A stretch of 23,756 nt of DNA from a virus. The DNA lies in IMG/VR virus record IMGVR_UViG_3300021170_000069, positions 1-23,756 of that record; one strand, given 5' to 3'. Shown piece after piece: positions 7,222 through 15,420 of this stretch; position 1 is the stretch's first letter, and the number at the start of each line of letters is the position of its first letter. A model generated the notes under the pieces. The model made no database searches and had not been told where the DNA came from. It saw only the letters and a program-made list of their open reading frames with translations. The position numbers and the translations under genes are program-made.

Positions 7222-8692
7222 TGACCTTATCCGTCCAACCATCGCACATCAGTGCTCCGCCGGTTCCATCGCTCGCCCACGCAATGGACATGGCCTCCAG
7301 GATTACCGACGCTGACACGTTATTCGCGGTAGTTGCTGGGATTGCGATTATCGGCTGCGCCAACCCTCCAGCCGCCCCGTTGTAGGCATTCGTAGGAGCC
7401 ACGATCACATTGGCAGCGCCGCCGGCATTGCGAGTGTTCCCGGCGGTTATTTGGACCTGCGTGGCCGTCGGAGGAATGAATGTAGATAAGCTTGGTACCG
7501 ACCAAGTCGGATTAGTGGTGCTATATGTCCCCTTCACGCCAATCTCGATAAGCGGTTGGAATAGCGTATTTGAACCGGCAACAACCGTGTATTGGGCGCG
7601 CGCGCCAAGTTGAAGCGTTCGCATCAAGTTTCCGGAGCCATCCACGCGCATTGCGCCGAGGCGGCATTTGTAGGAGTATCCACTCGGCAGCGTCGGCGCG
7701 GCGGCGCTAAGTGCGCCGAGCGAGGCCCCTGTCGTACCATTGTCAATGGCCCAGATATTAATCCACGCGCTTGTCCCTGGTGCCTCGCCATCCATTCCAT
7801 TCGCAGTAGCAGTGACAGTACCCAACGTGATATTGATCGTGTAGCTCACATTCGTCCGTGAGACGACCTGAAAGGAGGGATTGACAGTAGTAACTTGATC
7901 GGCGGTGATCGTAACCTGCGTATTCGGCGTTCCGACAGAGTTGACGATCTTCAGCCCTGTCGCCCCACAGAGGGTCTGCTGCGTCTGCGGCGCAGCATTG
8001 TTCACAAGGTTTAGTAAGTGGAAGTTGTTTTGACTCGCGCTATAGACCATACTGACAACATTTGATGGCGACCCGATAACGATCTCCCCGCCGGAAAGGG
8101 CCACTGCACCGCTGGCGGTATCCTTCACGATGCTAATCGCGCCGAAGGCACTCGGATTCAGCGTCGTCGCGCCGGTGTTATTCGCAACAGGGATGAATTG
8201 GATCACACTCCCATCTGTCCCGTTGAAACCCGCGTCAGTGACTGTGATCGCATTCGGCGTTCCGCCGGCTTGCCCGGCCCAGAAGACACTATTACTTGCG
8301 CTGGTGTCCGTGGTAACTTGGTCCCACTGCAGCAAGCCGGTTAGGTTATCACACTGCGTCGGCGGCGTGGCGCAAGCGTAGACCTGCTGCCGATACGTTC
8401 CAGTGCCGTAGATCAGCGCCTCGCCATTTGCGTCGAGGACAATAGGGCAGGCGTTCAAGGTGGTCTGCGCCGCGTCCTGCCAAGTGTTCTTGCAAACAGT
8501 GGTGTTCACGTTATACATGTAGACTGTGCCGTTGGCAAGTGGCACACCCGCGCCGCTTATGAATTGCTGCTTGCCATTCGGCAGAAGGGTCGCAGAGTGA
8601 ACGTTAGCGATGCATAGGAGGGCAAGCAAGGCGACAATGGCCGTGCCGAAGACCCACCGTTGTAATTCCAAACGTGTGACGGAAGACCACAT
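7211..8692 (-). CDS. Tail fibre/tailspike-like protein with head-binding motif and signal peptide
   Basis: A 493-residue protein. After a hydrophobic N-terminal segment (FGTAIVALLALLCIANVHS, likely cut before ATLLPNG), residues from about 34 to 105 read GKQQFISGAGVPLANGTVYMY, NACPIVLDANGEALIYGTGTYRQQVY. This is the G-x-PLA-x-G-x-VY and VLD-x-x-G-x-A pattern of tailspike head-binding domains. The remainder is repetitive beta fibre with ITVTDAGFNG and TQVQITAGNT modules. In P22 this domain attaches the spike to the portal side of the tail, in the cytoplasm, so a signal peptide in front of it is unexpected. ATG 8692 has GAGG 6 nt upstream; a GTG at 8704 overlapping the previous stop (GTGA) is the alternative. 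It overlaps the next fibre gene by 11 bp. Confidence 0.68.
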   Translation of the reverse strand: MWSSVTRLELQRWVFGTAIVALLALLCIANVHSATLLPNGKQQFISGAGVPLANGTVYMYNVNTTVCKNTWQDAAQTTLNACPIVLDANGEALIYGTGTYRQQVYACATPPTQCDNLTGLLQWDQVTTDTSASNSVFWAGQAGGTPNAITVTDAGFNGTDGSVIQFIPVANNTGATTLNPSAFGAISIVKDTASGAVALSGGEIVIGSPSNVVSMVYSASQNNFHLLNLVNNAAPQTQQTLCGATGLKIVNSVGTPNTQVTITADQVTTVNPSFQVVSRTNVSYTINITLGTVTATANGMDGEAPGTSAWINIWAIDNGTTGASLGALSAAAPTLPSGYSYKCRLGAMRVDGSGNLMRTLQLGARAQYTVVAGSNTLFQPLIEIGVKGTYSTTNPTWSVPSLSTFIPPTATQVQITAGNTRNAGGAANVIVAPTNAYNGAAGGLAQPIIAIPATTANNVSASVILEAMSIAWASDGTGGALMCDGWTDKVNAN

Positions 8693-8700
8693 ATCCTGCC

Positions 8701-10521
8701 TCACTGCCCTGTCCCAATCTGCCTATGCGTAGCTAAGTCACTTCCAACCGGAATTGCTGGGTTCACGCCGCGCAGCCAAGGCTTCGTCCCCTGCGCAATG
8801 TCTAGCAAGTGCTTCGTGTAAAGCGGACTATTCACGAAGCTCGCGAGGCTCTTGCCAATAGCGCCGATCCCAAGTGCCCCACTGCCAGCTATCGCCGCCG
8901 ACTCCCACGGATTCTCCGCAATGTGACTTGCGAATCCGCCGAAGGAGTGCTCTATCATCGGGCTAAGTGTTGAGCCGGCTAGCGCACCTGCACCAGTTGC
9001 TGCAATAGGATGTGCGCCAGCTTTCGCTATAAGACTGCTGCTTTTCGCCGGCGGCGCTTCTGGCTTACTAATGAACTGTCCAGTGATAGCAAGGTCTCCA
9101 AGTTCCCCCGCCTTCATCGCACTTCCATATCGCTTCTGCACCGCAGGGAGTAGTTTCTGCGGATTATAATCCCCAGCTTCATTCAACGTATCATCTATAA
9201 TTCGAGTATTCTTATATTGCTTCCGCGCCTGTTGCCACGCTGCATAGTCTTGTTGTGCAGTTGGAGAAGGACTACTAGCAATACTTCGCTCCCATCCATT
9301 GTCAATAATGTCTCGCAACCCGCCAGGGCCAGTTACAAACGGCCGCAGATTCGGGTCTTTCGCATAGTTGCTAATCAATCCACCCTGCTGCGTCCATCCC
9401 TGGTAGACAGACCCGGGGACTGATCCGGCCGCCAACGCGTTATCGATCTTCTTCTTTAATCCAGCAAACTTCTCATAGTTCTCTGGTGAAAGATTTCCCT
9501 GCGCTCTTGCGTCCAAGCTAGCCAAGTCTCCATTCGTCTTCGGATCAAGGCCATCAAACTCATACCTCCCTGCAACTCGTCCCATTGTCCCACTATTCAG
9601 TGCGTCTGCCTTCGCTACCCACGCTTGGTTGATTGAGTCTGCTGGAACGCCTGCATGAGTCGTCAGTGCTTTGTCGAATCCTCGGCGAACTTCCTGCTCA
9701 TTCCCGGCGTTAAAGAGTTGATCCAGCGAAGTTACCGGCGAGGCCACTCCTGGAACTCTCCCCGCGCGCATCGGCACGCCCTGCTTAATCGCACCCTGCA
9801 CCGCACTTGCAATTTCCGGCGAGATCGCCGACTTCGGCGCGAAACGGCCAAGTAGGGGATTTAGAACTGCTCCCGCACGCGCACCGCCTTCAACCTGATC
9901 ACCAGTCGGTTCATTCCCAAGTCCACTCTGCAAAAGTCCTGCTGCTGCGCCTTCGCCAGCGCCACGAGTTGCAAGTGACCCAGTGCGAAGTAACGCCGGG
10001 CCAACACCCTTGTTAAAAGCGCCAGCTGTGCCGCCAGCGAAGTCGAGAGCTGGAGCTAACTTCGGCACAGCTGCTGCAAGCCGCGCGGCAGCCGGCGCAG
10101 CAAGATACTCCTGCCCTAGCGCCATCGCGCCAATAGTGCCAAGTGCCCCGCCGGCGACCTCTGTCCCCATTGCAGAGATCGGATTCTCCTTCGACCACTC
10201 ATTCCGCGCAGCATTAAGCGCATCGAGACGCTTCTGGTAGGCTCCCATAATATTCCCCGCAGGGGATATAAGCGGTGCGACAGCGTGAGGGAAACCGAGA
10301 AGCGTCGCATCGAGGGTGTTATACCCCGCGTTCCAGCCGCTCGGGATAGTGCCCTGTTGCAGAGTCTGCCCAGAGGGGGCAAGGGCGGCATTAAGCCTTG
10401 GCAGGAACTCCGCCTCAAAGGGGTCAACAGATGACGGAGCAGAAGGTGCAGCAGAGCCGTGCAGTGCGCCGGAAACACGCGGGCCAAATTCAGCTTCGAA
10501 CGGATCAACTTGCTCAGCCAC
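8701..10521 (-). CDS. Ejection-type internal virion protein (P22 gp16 position)
   Basis: A 606-residue protein in the place of P22 gp16, which is packaged in the virion and enters the cell with the DNA. I do not see a diagnostic motif, so the role is from position and composition. The N terminus has a duplicated VDPFEAEF followed by x-PR (residues 5-12 and 32-39). There are Ala/Gly-rich hydrophobic stretches at about 115-170 (VAGGALGTIGAMALG) and near 500-560 (ATGAGALAGSTLSPMI, SAAIAGSGALGIGAIG) that could insert in membranes. It has no cysteines that I can see. The GTG at 10521 has GGGGAA about 7 nt upstream and starts 2 nt from the previous stop. A transglycosylase motif was looked for and not seen. 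Confidence 0.62.
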   Translation of the reverse strand: MAEQVDPFEAEFGPRVSGALHGSAAPSAPSSVDPFEAEFLPRLNAALAPSGQTLQQGTIPSGWNAGYNTLDATLLGFPHAVAPLISPAGNIMGAYQKRLDALNAARNEWSKENPISAMGTEVAGGALGTIGAMALGQEYLAAPAAARLAAAVPKLAPALDFAGGTAGAFNKGVGPALLRTGSLATRGAGEGAAAGLLQSGLGNEPTGDQVEGGARAGAVLNPLLGRFAPKSAISPEIASAVQGAIKQGVPMRAGRVPGVASPVTSLDQLFNAGNEQEVRRGFDKALTTHAGVPADSINQAWVAKADALNSGTMGRVAGRYEFDGLDPKTNGDLASLDARAQGNLSPENYEKFAGLKKKIDNALAAGSVPGSVYQGWTQQGGLISNYAKDPNLRPFVTGPGGLRDIIDNGWERSIASSPSPTAQQDYAAWQQARKQYKNTRIIDDTLNEAGDYNPQKLLPAVQKRYGSAMKAGELGDLAITGQFISKPEAPPAKSSSLIAKAGAHPIAATGAGALAGSTLSPMIEHSFGGFASHIAENPWESAAIAGSGALGIGAIGKSLASFVNSPLYTKHLLDIAQGTKPWLRGVNPAIPVGSDLATHRQIGTGQ

Positions 10522-10522
10522 C

Positions 10523-12121
10523 TTACTTCCCCTTTGGCAGCGCGTCGATCTGCCTTCGCAGCGAGCTATCGATAAGCGGGCTCAAGTCCTTCGAAGGGTC
10601 CTGTGTATCAAGCGAACCTCCGGACTTTCGCATTATGTTATTCCAGGAACTCCGGAACTGAACTGGGTCACGTCCGTAGCCACCCTGCGCAGCCGGCGCA
10701 GACCACTTTTCGTAGCCATTCAGTTCCTCGGAATTGAGGTTGTAAATGCGCTGCGTGAAGTCGAATATTTTCTGCGTCGCTTCGCGAGTCATATTCACAT
10801 TCGGATTGTTCTTCAGCGAAGCTATGAACTCCGCCACGGCGAGCCTTCCTTGCCCTTTGAGCAAGTTAATCATCTGCTGCGTAGCGTTCTGCATCGAGAG
10901 CTTTTGGAACTCCTGCGCAGCATTGAGGGCCTCCTTCGGATCGCCGCCAACTACGGCGTTGTAGACCTCTGGCGAGGCTCCCAATGTCCGCAGATAGCCC
11001 GCCATATTCATCCTAGCCTCTGTCCCTGCATTCGGATCGAACTTCGCAAGCGCACCCTTCATCTCTCCAATCTGCTGCATCTGATCCTTCATGCTTGACA
11101 CAGTGTTGCGAAGGTTATCTATGTAGTCTGCTGTTCCCTTCAGCTGCCCACTTTGAACAGGACTCAGCGCGGTTGTCTGACTTGGCACGCCGTAGGGCGC
11201 AGCAGGATTAGGTGGACCCCCCGAGCCTCCACCTGGTGCAACTCGACTTTGATCCTTTCCAGGAAGCATAAGGGACTCAATGCCTGGCCTACCAGGAGTA
11301 GGTGGAAGCGGCTGCCCAACAGTCGTCTTCTGCTGTTGCCCCGCATTTGCACCAGTCGTGGTAGTGGTTTCGAATCCCGGCCCAGCCGTCTCTGGCACCA
11401 CGCCGCCCGGCTGGATACCAGGGCCAGTGCTCGGCGTGACCTGCCCAGTGAACTTATTCCTCGTTCCAACTTGCGTTCCGCCACCGAACTTCGTTGTGTA
11501 GTCCTCGCGAGTTTGACCTAGGGTCTCCGCGGCAGTTTGCTGCGCAATTTGCATTTGAGTTAGTTGCTTGTGCGCGAGCTTGGGATCATAGGGCGTAGAG
11601 TAGTCAGGCTGGCCATCCTTCCCAGGGGGATGCCCGATAGTCGCCGCCCACTTTATCACGTCGCTTGGATCGCCCCCGCCGTCGAGATGCAGCGCGTGGA
11701 TTTGCGCCGCTACGCCCATGACTTCATTCTGCGGCAAGGAACCATTCGGATTATTTGCAACTGCTGCACCGGCATAGTTTCCTAGTGCCCCGGCCTTTGT
11801 CTTAGCTATGTCTAGGTTCTTCGCAACGGTTTCAGATTGCACCAATTGCCGCTGCACAATCCCATTGATGATGTCCGGTGCCATCCAAGCAGTATCCGGA
11901 TGGGAGGAAATGAGAACGGAGAACTTATTATAATCCATCTGCCCATCTGGGCCGATGCTCTGCTGCGCGAGCGGTCCTAGTGCCTGCCGGGCCTTGAAGG
12001 TCTGCTGGAAGAGCGCATTCTGATTGAGTGCGTTCTGCGCCTGGGCAAACTGCCCCACCATGCCGAGGAGGTTACCCGGCGGCGCAGCAGTGGGGTACAT
12101 CCCAGTTTGTATCTCAGCCAT
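10523..12121 (-). CDS. Ejection-type internal virion protein (P22 gp20 position)
   Basis: A 532-residue, Gln/Ala-rich, cysteine-free protein in the place of P22 gp20. The first 190 residues and the last 210 are predicted by eye to be helical (QLTQMQIAQQTAAETLGQT, NTVSSMKDQMQQIGEMKGAL). They flank a low-complexity linker rich in Gly, Pro and Thr at about 210-320 (GPGIQPGGVVPETAGPG, PPTPGRPGIE, PGGGSGGPPNP). This helix-linker-helix plan suits a protein that must unfold to pass the portal. No catalytic motif was found. ATG 12121 has AGGGG about 8 nt upstream. A small Cys-containing frame overlaps its first bases. Confidence 0.6.
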   Translation of the reverse strand: MAEIQTGMYPTAAPPGNLLGMVGQFAQAQNALNQNALFQQTFKARQALGPLAQQSIGPDGQMDYNKFSVLISSHPDTAWMAPDIINGIVQRQLVQSETVAKNLDIAKTKAGALGNYAGAAVANNPNGSLPQNEVMGVAAQIHALHLDGGGDPSDVIKWAATIGHPPGKDGQPDYSTPYDPKLAHKQLTQMQIAQQTAAETLGQTREDYTTKFGGGTQVGTRNKFTGQVTPSTGPGIQPGGVVPETAGPGFETTTTTGANAGQQQKTTVGQPLPPTPGRPGIESLMLPGKDQSRVAPGGGSGGPPNPAAPYGVPSQTTALSPVQSGQLKGTADYIDNLRNTVSSMKDQMQQIGEMKGALAKFDPNAGTEARMNMAGYLRTLGASPEVYNAVVGGDPKEALNAAQEFQKLSMQNATQQMINLLKGQGRLAVAEFIASLKNNPNVNMTREATQKIFDFTQRIYNLNSEELNGYEKWSAPAAQGGYGRDPVQFRSSWNNIMRKSGGSLDTQDPSKDLSPLIDSSLRRQIDALPKGK

Positions 12122-12206
12122 CTAAAGCCCCTGACGCTACTGCAAACCAAGCAGGGTGCGAAGCGCCTTTACTGCAATTACAAGTTGGACAAAGTAACTC
12201 AGGCAT
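12114..12206 (-). CDS. Possible 30-residue Cys-knuckle protein
   Basis: A tiny frame filling the 89-bp gap between two ejection genes and overlapping the next start by 8 bp. The product begins MPELLCPTCNCSKGASHPAW and ends FAVASGALDG. The CPTCNC plus His spacing could bind zinc. No good ribosome site is present before the ATG at 12206, but the frame begins only 5 bases after the previous stop, so coupling is possible. It is unlike the neighbouring ejection proteins, which lack cysteine. It could be chance; conservation in relatives would decide. Confidence 0.4.
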   Translation of the reverse strand: MPELLCPTCNCSKGASHPAWFAVASGALDG

Positions 12207-12210
12207 CGCA

Positions 12211-12993
12211 CTACGCCGCCGCATCTAGGAAGTTATACCCACCGGAGCCCCAGGGAGCCTGATTATTTCCAACTAGTTGCCCTAAATCCCCTGGCGATCC
12301 AGCGTTATTCTGCCCTCCGCCAGTAAGCCGCTGCAGCATCATATACTGCATATATTGGTTCATTGCATTGGAGCCAGACCCAGCTACGCCGAGGGCCCCC
12401 GCCGCGCCTGCATTCCCCGCGCCAATAAGATTGCTGCCGACTTGCCCACCAGTCTGAATCCCGCCGCCCATCAGGCTTTCTGCCCCACCTAGATTCACCC
12501 CCGCTGCGCTCACTCCAAGCTGCGTCGGACCCATGAGCATGTTGTACTTCTGCTGATTCTGCTTCAGGTAGTTCTCAAATTGCTGCTGGAAAGTCGTTGA
12601 TGCAAGCCCTTCGGCGTAGTTCGCTATGCCCTTCCCCTGCACGCCGGAGTCTGCAAGTCCCATCGCGCTATTCGCATTCGTGACGGCTTTCTCGCCCTGA
12701 CCCAGCGTGAACTGATAGCCAGGAGTATTCTCTAAGTCCTGCATCGTCGGATTGAACGACTTCGTAAGCCCTGGCAGCGCGTTTATCAGCTGCCCTCCTG
12801 CCTGCCCACCCATCGAGATAAAGGGGGAGAGGTTCCCTTGCGCAGCTTGCACCGCGTCCTTACCCTGCCCGAACATGGCGAGTTCGGCGTTGGTAGCTTG
12901 CTGCGTGCTCTTCTGCTGCAATTGCGATCCGTAGATGCTCGCACCCGCGCCGAGTATTGCACTTCCCGCTATTGCCGTGGCTACCCAGGACAT
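12211..12993 (-). CDS. Ejection-type protein (P22 gp7 position)
   Basis: A 260-residue protein with N-terminal hydrophobic helix MSWVATAIAGSAILGAGASIYG, followed by a Gln-rich helical part, a conserved-looking FNPTMQDLENTPGYQFTLGQG segment (residues 84-104) and a Gly/Asn/Met-rich C-terminal half. The pattern of N-terminal Gly-rich helix and ENTPGYQF-like motif is typical of small phage DNA-transfer proteins recalled from memory, and position matches P22 gp7. The longer frame back to 13188 is rejected, since the 65 extra residues (Cys- and Arg-rich) come from the other frame of the cupin gene. The ATG at 12993 overlaps the cupin 3' end by 13 bp. No cysteine. Confidence 0.7.
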   Translation of the reverse strand: MSWVATAIAGSAILGAGASIYGSQLQQKSTQQATNAELAMFGQGKDAVQAAQGNLSPFISMGGQAGGQLINALPGLTKSFNPTMQDLENTPGYQFTLGQGEKAVTNANSAMGLADSGVQGKGIANYAEGLASTTFQQQFENYLKQNQQKYNMLMGPTQLGVSAAGVNLGGAESLMGGGIQTGGQVGSNLIGAGNAGAAGALGVAGSGSNAMNQYMQYMMLQRLTGGGQNNAGSPGDLGQLVGNNQAPWGSGGYNFLDAAA

Positions 12994-13424
12994 GGAAGTA
13001 GCTCCAGTTGCTTCGTGAAGAGCAGGTATTCTTCCTCGCTCTTCGCAATATAGTGCGCTTCGATCTTCACGAGATCTCTTTCTTCCGTGCCGTGGATGGT
13101 AGTCCAAACAGTGTCCTCGTGCGCATACGCAATTCGCTTCGTTCCAGGCGGCGAGACAACATGGAAGGGGGCTCGGCAGCGTTTCCACTCCCCATTAATG
13201 AGCACTGACAACTCGCCCTTGGACATAATGTTGAGTTGTTCATACTTGTGAATCTGGCCAGTTAGAAGTGTGCCCTTGGGAATGAAGAGTTCCCTCGCAT
13301 AGACCCCTTGTGAGAAGTGATGCTTCACTGGCAGGTCCAGTTGTGGAAACCTGCGCATCTCTTCCTCGATGCCCAGTACCTTACTCCTGTCCCATACTAG
13401 GGGAAGCGCGGCTACATCGCCCAT
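12981..13424 (-). CDS. Cupin-like protein in the gp14 position
   Basis: A 147-residue protein with a single cupin-like beta barrel. Visible are YARELFIPKGTLLTGQIHKY (about 40-59), which is the GxxxxxHxH-type first motif with one His, NIMSKGELSVLINGEW, and PGTKRIAYAHEDTVWTTIHG for the second. Metal ligands could be the His residues in QIHKY, YAHED and TIHG. Its function is unknown; in P22 the gp14 slot lies just before the ejection genes. ATG 13424 has AAGGGG about 9 nt upstream, better than the frame's 5' end at 13457, which overlaps the previous gene. Cupins in phage tail blocks may be structural rather than enzymatic. Confidence 0.65.
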   Translation of the reverse strand: MGDVAALPLVWDRSKVLGIEEEMRRFPQLDLPVKHHFSQGVYARELFIPKGTLLTGQIHKYEQLNIMSKGELSVLINGEWKRCRAPFHVVSPPGTKRIAYAHEDTVWTTIHGTEERDLVKIEAHYIAKSEEEYLLFTKQLELLPCPG

Positions 13425-13449
13425 TGGCGAAACCCCTTCAATGTGTACC

Positions 13450-13890
13450 CTATGCAAACGTCATAGTGCGTATCTGGGTCACACTCTGGAACCAGAAGAT
13501 TTGACACTTCAACGTGGGGACAGGGAACGCTGCATTCACCGCAAGGGCATTAATCCCCGCACCTGCCGGTGGGTAGACATTGGTGCCTCCCGCGCCGACA
13601 TTAAACACCACCATGAATTGCCCCGCTTGCATTGCCGGCAGCGCTACGCCAGCCCCAGTGCCAGTCACGAAGGCAACGCCAGGAATCAAGGCCGCAGCGG
13701 AAGCTTGCGAGGCTCCCGTATCTGCAGTGTTCTGTGACAGCGCATTCGGCGCTCCAGTACCACCTCCGGTGCGGGCGAAGAGGGAGCGCAGGAACAAGTA
13801 CCAGGGTGTAGTGCATTTCTGCTCCGCGTCAACAAGAGCACTTTCCAGCGGAGGGAAGGAAACACTGTTACCTTGGACAGGGTTGGCCAC
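13450..13890 (-). CDS. Small structural-type protein with fibre beta module
   Basis: A 146-residue protein, GTG start at 13890, 18 bases after the gp10-like stop. The N terminus (FPPLESALVDAEQKCTTPWYLFLRSLFARTGGG) is helical and is a common phage start, and the C terminus is a beta module: MVVFNVGAGGTNVYPPAGAG, then NAAF and IFWFQSVTQIRTM. The same module appears in the 147-residue protein encoded at 19379-19822. It occupies the slot of the P22 tail needle gp26, but it is not a long trimeric coiled coil, so I do not call it a needle. Role unknown, likely virion part. Confidence 0.55.
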   Translation of the reverse strand: MANPVQGNSVSFPPLESALVDAEQKCTTPWYLFLRSLFARTGGGTGAPNALSQNTADTGASQASAAALIPGVAFVTGTGAGVALPAMQAGQFMVVFNVGAGGTNVYPPAGAGINALAVNAAFPVPTLKCQIFWFQSVTQIRTMTFA

Positions 13891-13908
13891 GGAAGGGGTC
13901 CCTTGTTA

Positions 13909-15393
13909 CTACGAGCCTGCTGGCGTTGGGTCCACCCACGCACCCATCAGCGCGGTGTCCACCGGCGCGGCCCAGAAGAGTTCAAATACCCTGTCCCTCG
14001 CCATGCCGAGCTTCGTCCACTGCATCTGCCTGATGTAATTCCCGGTATTCCCGAGGCTCTGCGCAACAGGGTTGCCGAAGGAGTGCCCTCGATCGTCGCT
14101 CCATCGCAGGTAGCATTCATCGAATGCCCTCTGCACTGGCGGACCGAAGCCAGAACTGAAGCCATCACTCCACGCTCCCGCCGGGATTGCGAAGACATTG
14201 CCGCAGTCCATATCGGCTCGGAAGAAGGAATAAGAGACTCGCTTGCCATCCAGCAGAAGGTGCGGAAAGGAGCGCCTGCGCACAATGGGATTGCCGAAGT
14301 CGGTGAAGGCGTTGATGTCAAGCGAATACAACTGCCCGTTGGCGAAGTCGCCGCAGACAACAGTGCCATACGCCTGTGCCATGCAGTTCGCCCGATGTCG
14401 GTGTTCGACGCCATTCACATCGTTGAAAGCCCGAGTATGCCACAAGTTCTCCGTAGTATCATAGACAACTGTAAGGTCCCCACTTGGAAATGTGAGCATA
14501 TAGAACACATGGTCCTGCTGCTTATACGTCATGCCGATGGCATCATCGATACGAGGGAGCTTGGAAATAAGTGAACTAATCGCGGGAGTGGAGATCTTCC
14601 TCGCCGCATAATTCGCTCCCATAAACACCGTGCCCTTGCCGTCTTTGTCCCGCCCAAGCCAGAATATCATGAGGTCATGCTTCGCAACGCTGTAGGGCGC
14701 AGCGCAACCCTGCTCGATGAATACCCCCGGCGTAATCGCGAATGGAAATGCCGCTGCGCCGGAGTTGTACCAAATCTCACTCGTCCTCTGTGCGCCGAGG
14801 AGCCAAACCTCCCGGTGCATCACAGCAATGGCGGCGAGTTTGTCAGGGTAGCCAGACTTCGCCGCGAAGTACGTCGGGTCGAAGTTAACCACGCCACTCA
14901 GGGAGGAATAGAAGTTCCTGGTTCCTGGCTGGTTGTAGAGAAGGAATGTGTCGAGGATGCCCGAGCTAACACTGCCGAGGAAGTTAGGGTCCCCAATCTG
15001 TGCAAAGGCATTAGTCGCAAGTGTGATCTGATAGCCCTGTGGGGAGCCATCGACAAGCGTGGCGATGGTGCCGTTGTCAGCAAAGGAGACTGGCGAGAGG
15101 ACGTTGCTGACAAGCGGCCCGCCGATCTGCGTGAAGGTCCAATTCGGATCGATGTAGTAGACATTTTGGTTCAGCACACCGTAGAGGGAGCCGTTAGTAG
15201 CTTCATATAAGCCCCTCCAAGTCCCCCCGGCCGGTGTGTTGCCAAGCACCGTGAGTCCTGGCGTCTGATACATCGTGAACGGCTGCGGAGAGTCCTCGGG
15301 GTTCTTCTCGGGGTAGAGATTCGTGCAACGCTGCGCATTCGCGATGAGGTTCCTCGCGGTGTAGAAGCCACCTTTCAGCGGGAGCGGGGCCAT
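13909..15393 (-). CDS. P22 gp10-like packaged-DNA stabilization protein
   Basis: A 494-residue tail-hub protein that closes the portal after DNA packaging. The N terminus MAPLPLKGGFYTARNLIANA then QRCTNLYPEKNPEDSPQP matches the conserved start of gp10-like proteins. Further markers are YQTPGLTVLG, TWRGLYEATNGSLYGVL, YIDPNWTFTQIG, EIWYNSG, GCAAPYSV and DGKGTVFMG, consistent with a beta-propeller-like body. It lies two structural steps downstream of the gp4-like gene, as in P22, but separated from it by about 4.6 kb of accessory genes instead of lying next to it. The ribosome site before ATG 15393 is weak. Identification rests on the N-terminal signature and order. Confidence 0.82.
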   Translation of the reverse strand: MAPLPLKGGFYTARNLIANAQRCTNLYPEKNPEDSPQPFTMYQTPGLTVLGNTPAGGTWRGLYEATNGSLYGVLNQNVYYIDPNWTFTQIGGPLVSNVLSPVSFADNGTIATLVDGSPQGYQITLATNAFAQIGDPNFLGSVSSGILDTFLLYNQPGTRNFYSSLSGVVNFDPTYFAAKSGYPDKLAAIAVMHREVWLLGAQRTSEIWYNSGAAAFPFAITPGVFIEQGCAAPYSVAKHDLMIFWLGRDKDGKGTVFMGANYAARKISTPAISSLISKLPRIDDAIGMTYKQQDHVFYMLTFPSGDLTVVYDTTENLWHTRAFNDVNGVEHRHRANCMAQAYGTVVCGDFANGQLYSLDINAFTDFGNPIVRRRSFPHLLLDGKRVSYSFFRADMDCGNVFAIPAGAWSDGFSSGFGPPVQRAFDECYLRWSDDRGHSFGNPVAQSLGNTGNYIRQMQWTKLGMARDRVFELFWAAPVDTALMGAWVDPTPAGS

Positions 15394-15420
15394 CGCAAGG
15401 GTATTACCTTCGGCGAGCGC

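Noticed and set aside
12994-13188. Longer start for the gp7-like protein
   Set aside because: The additional 65 residues are out-of-frame translation of the cupin gene; the proper hydrophobic start MSWVATAIAG is at 12993.
14677-15210. Plus-strand open frame of 177 codons
   Set aside because: It lies opposite the gp10-like gene, whose protein is clearly recognisable, and its own product is Arg-rich with no domain.
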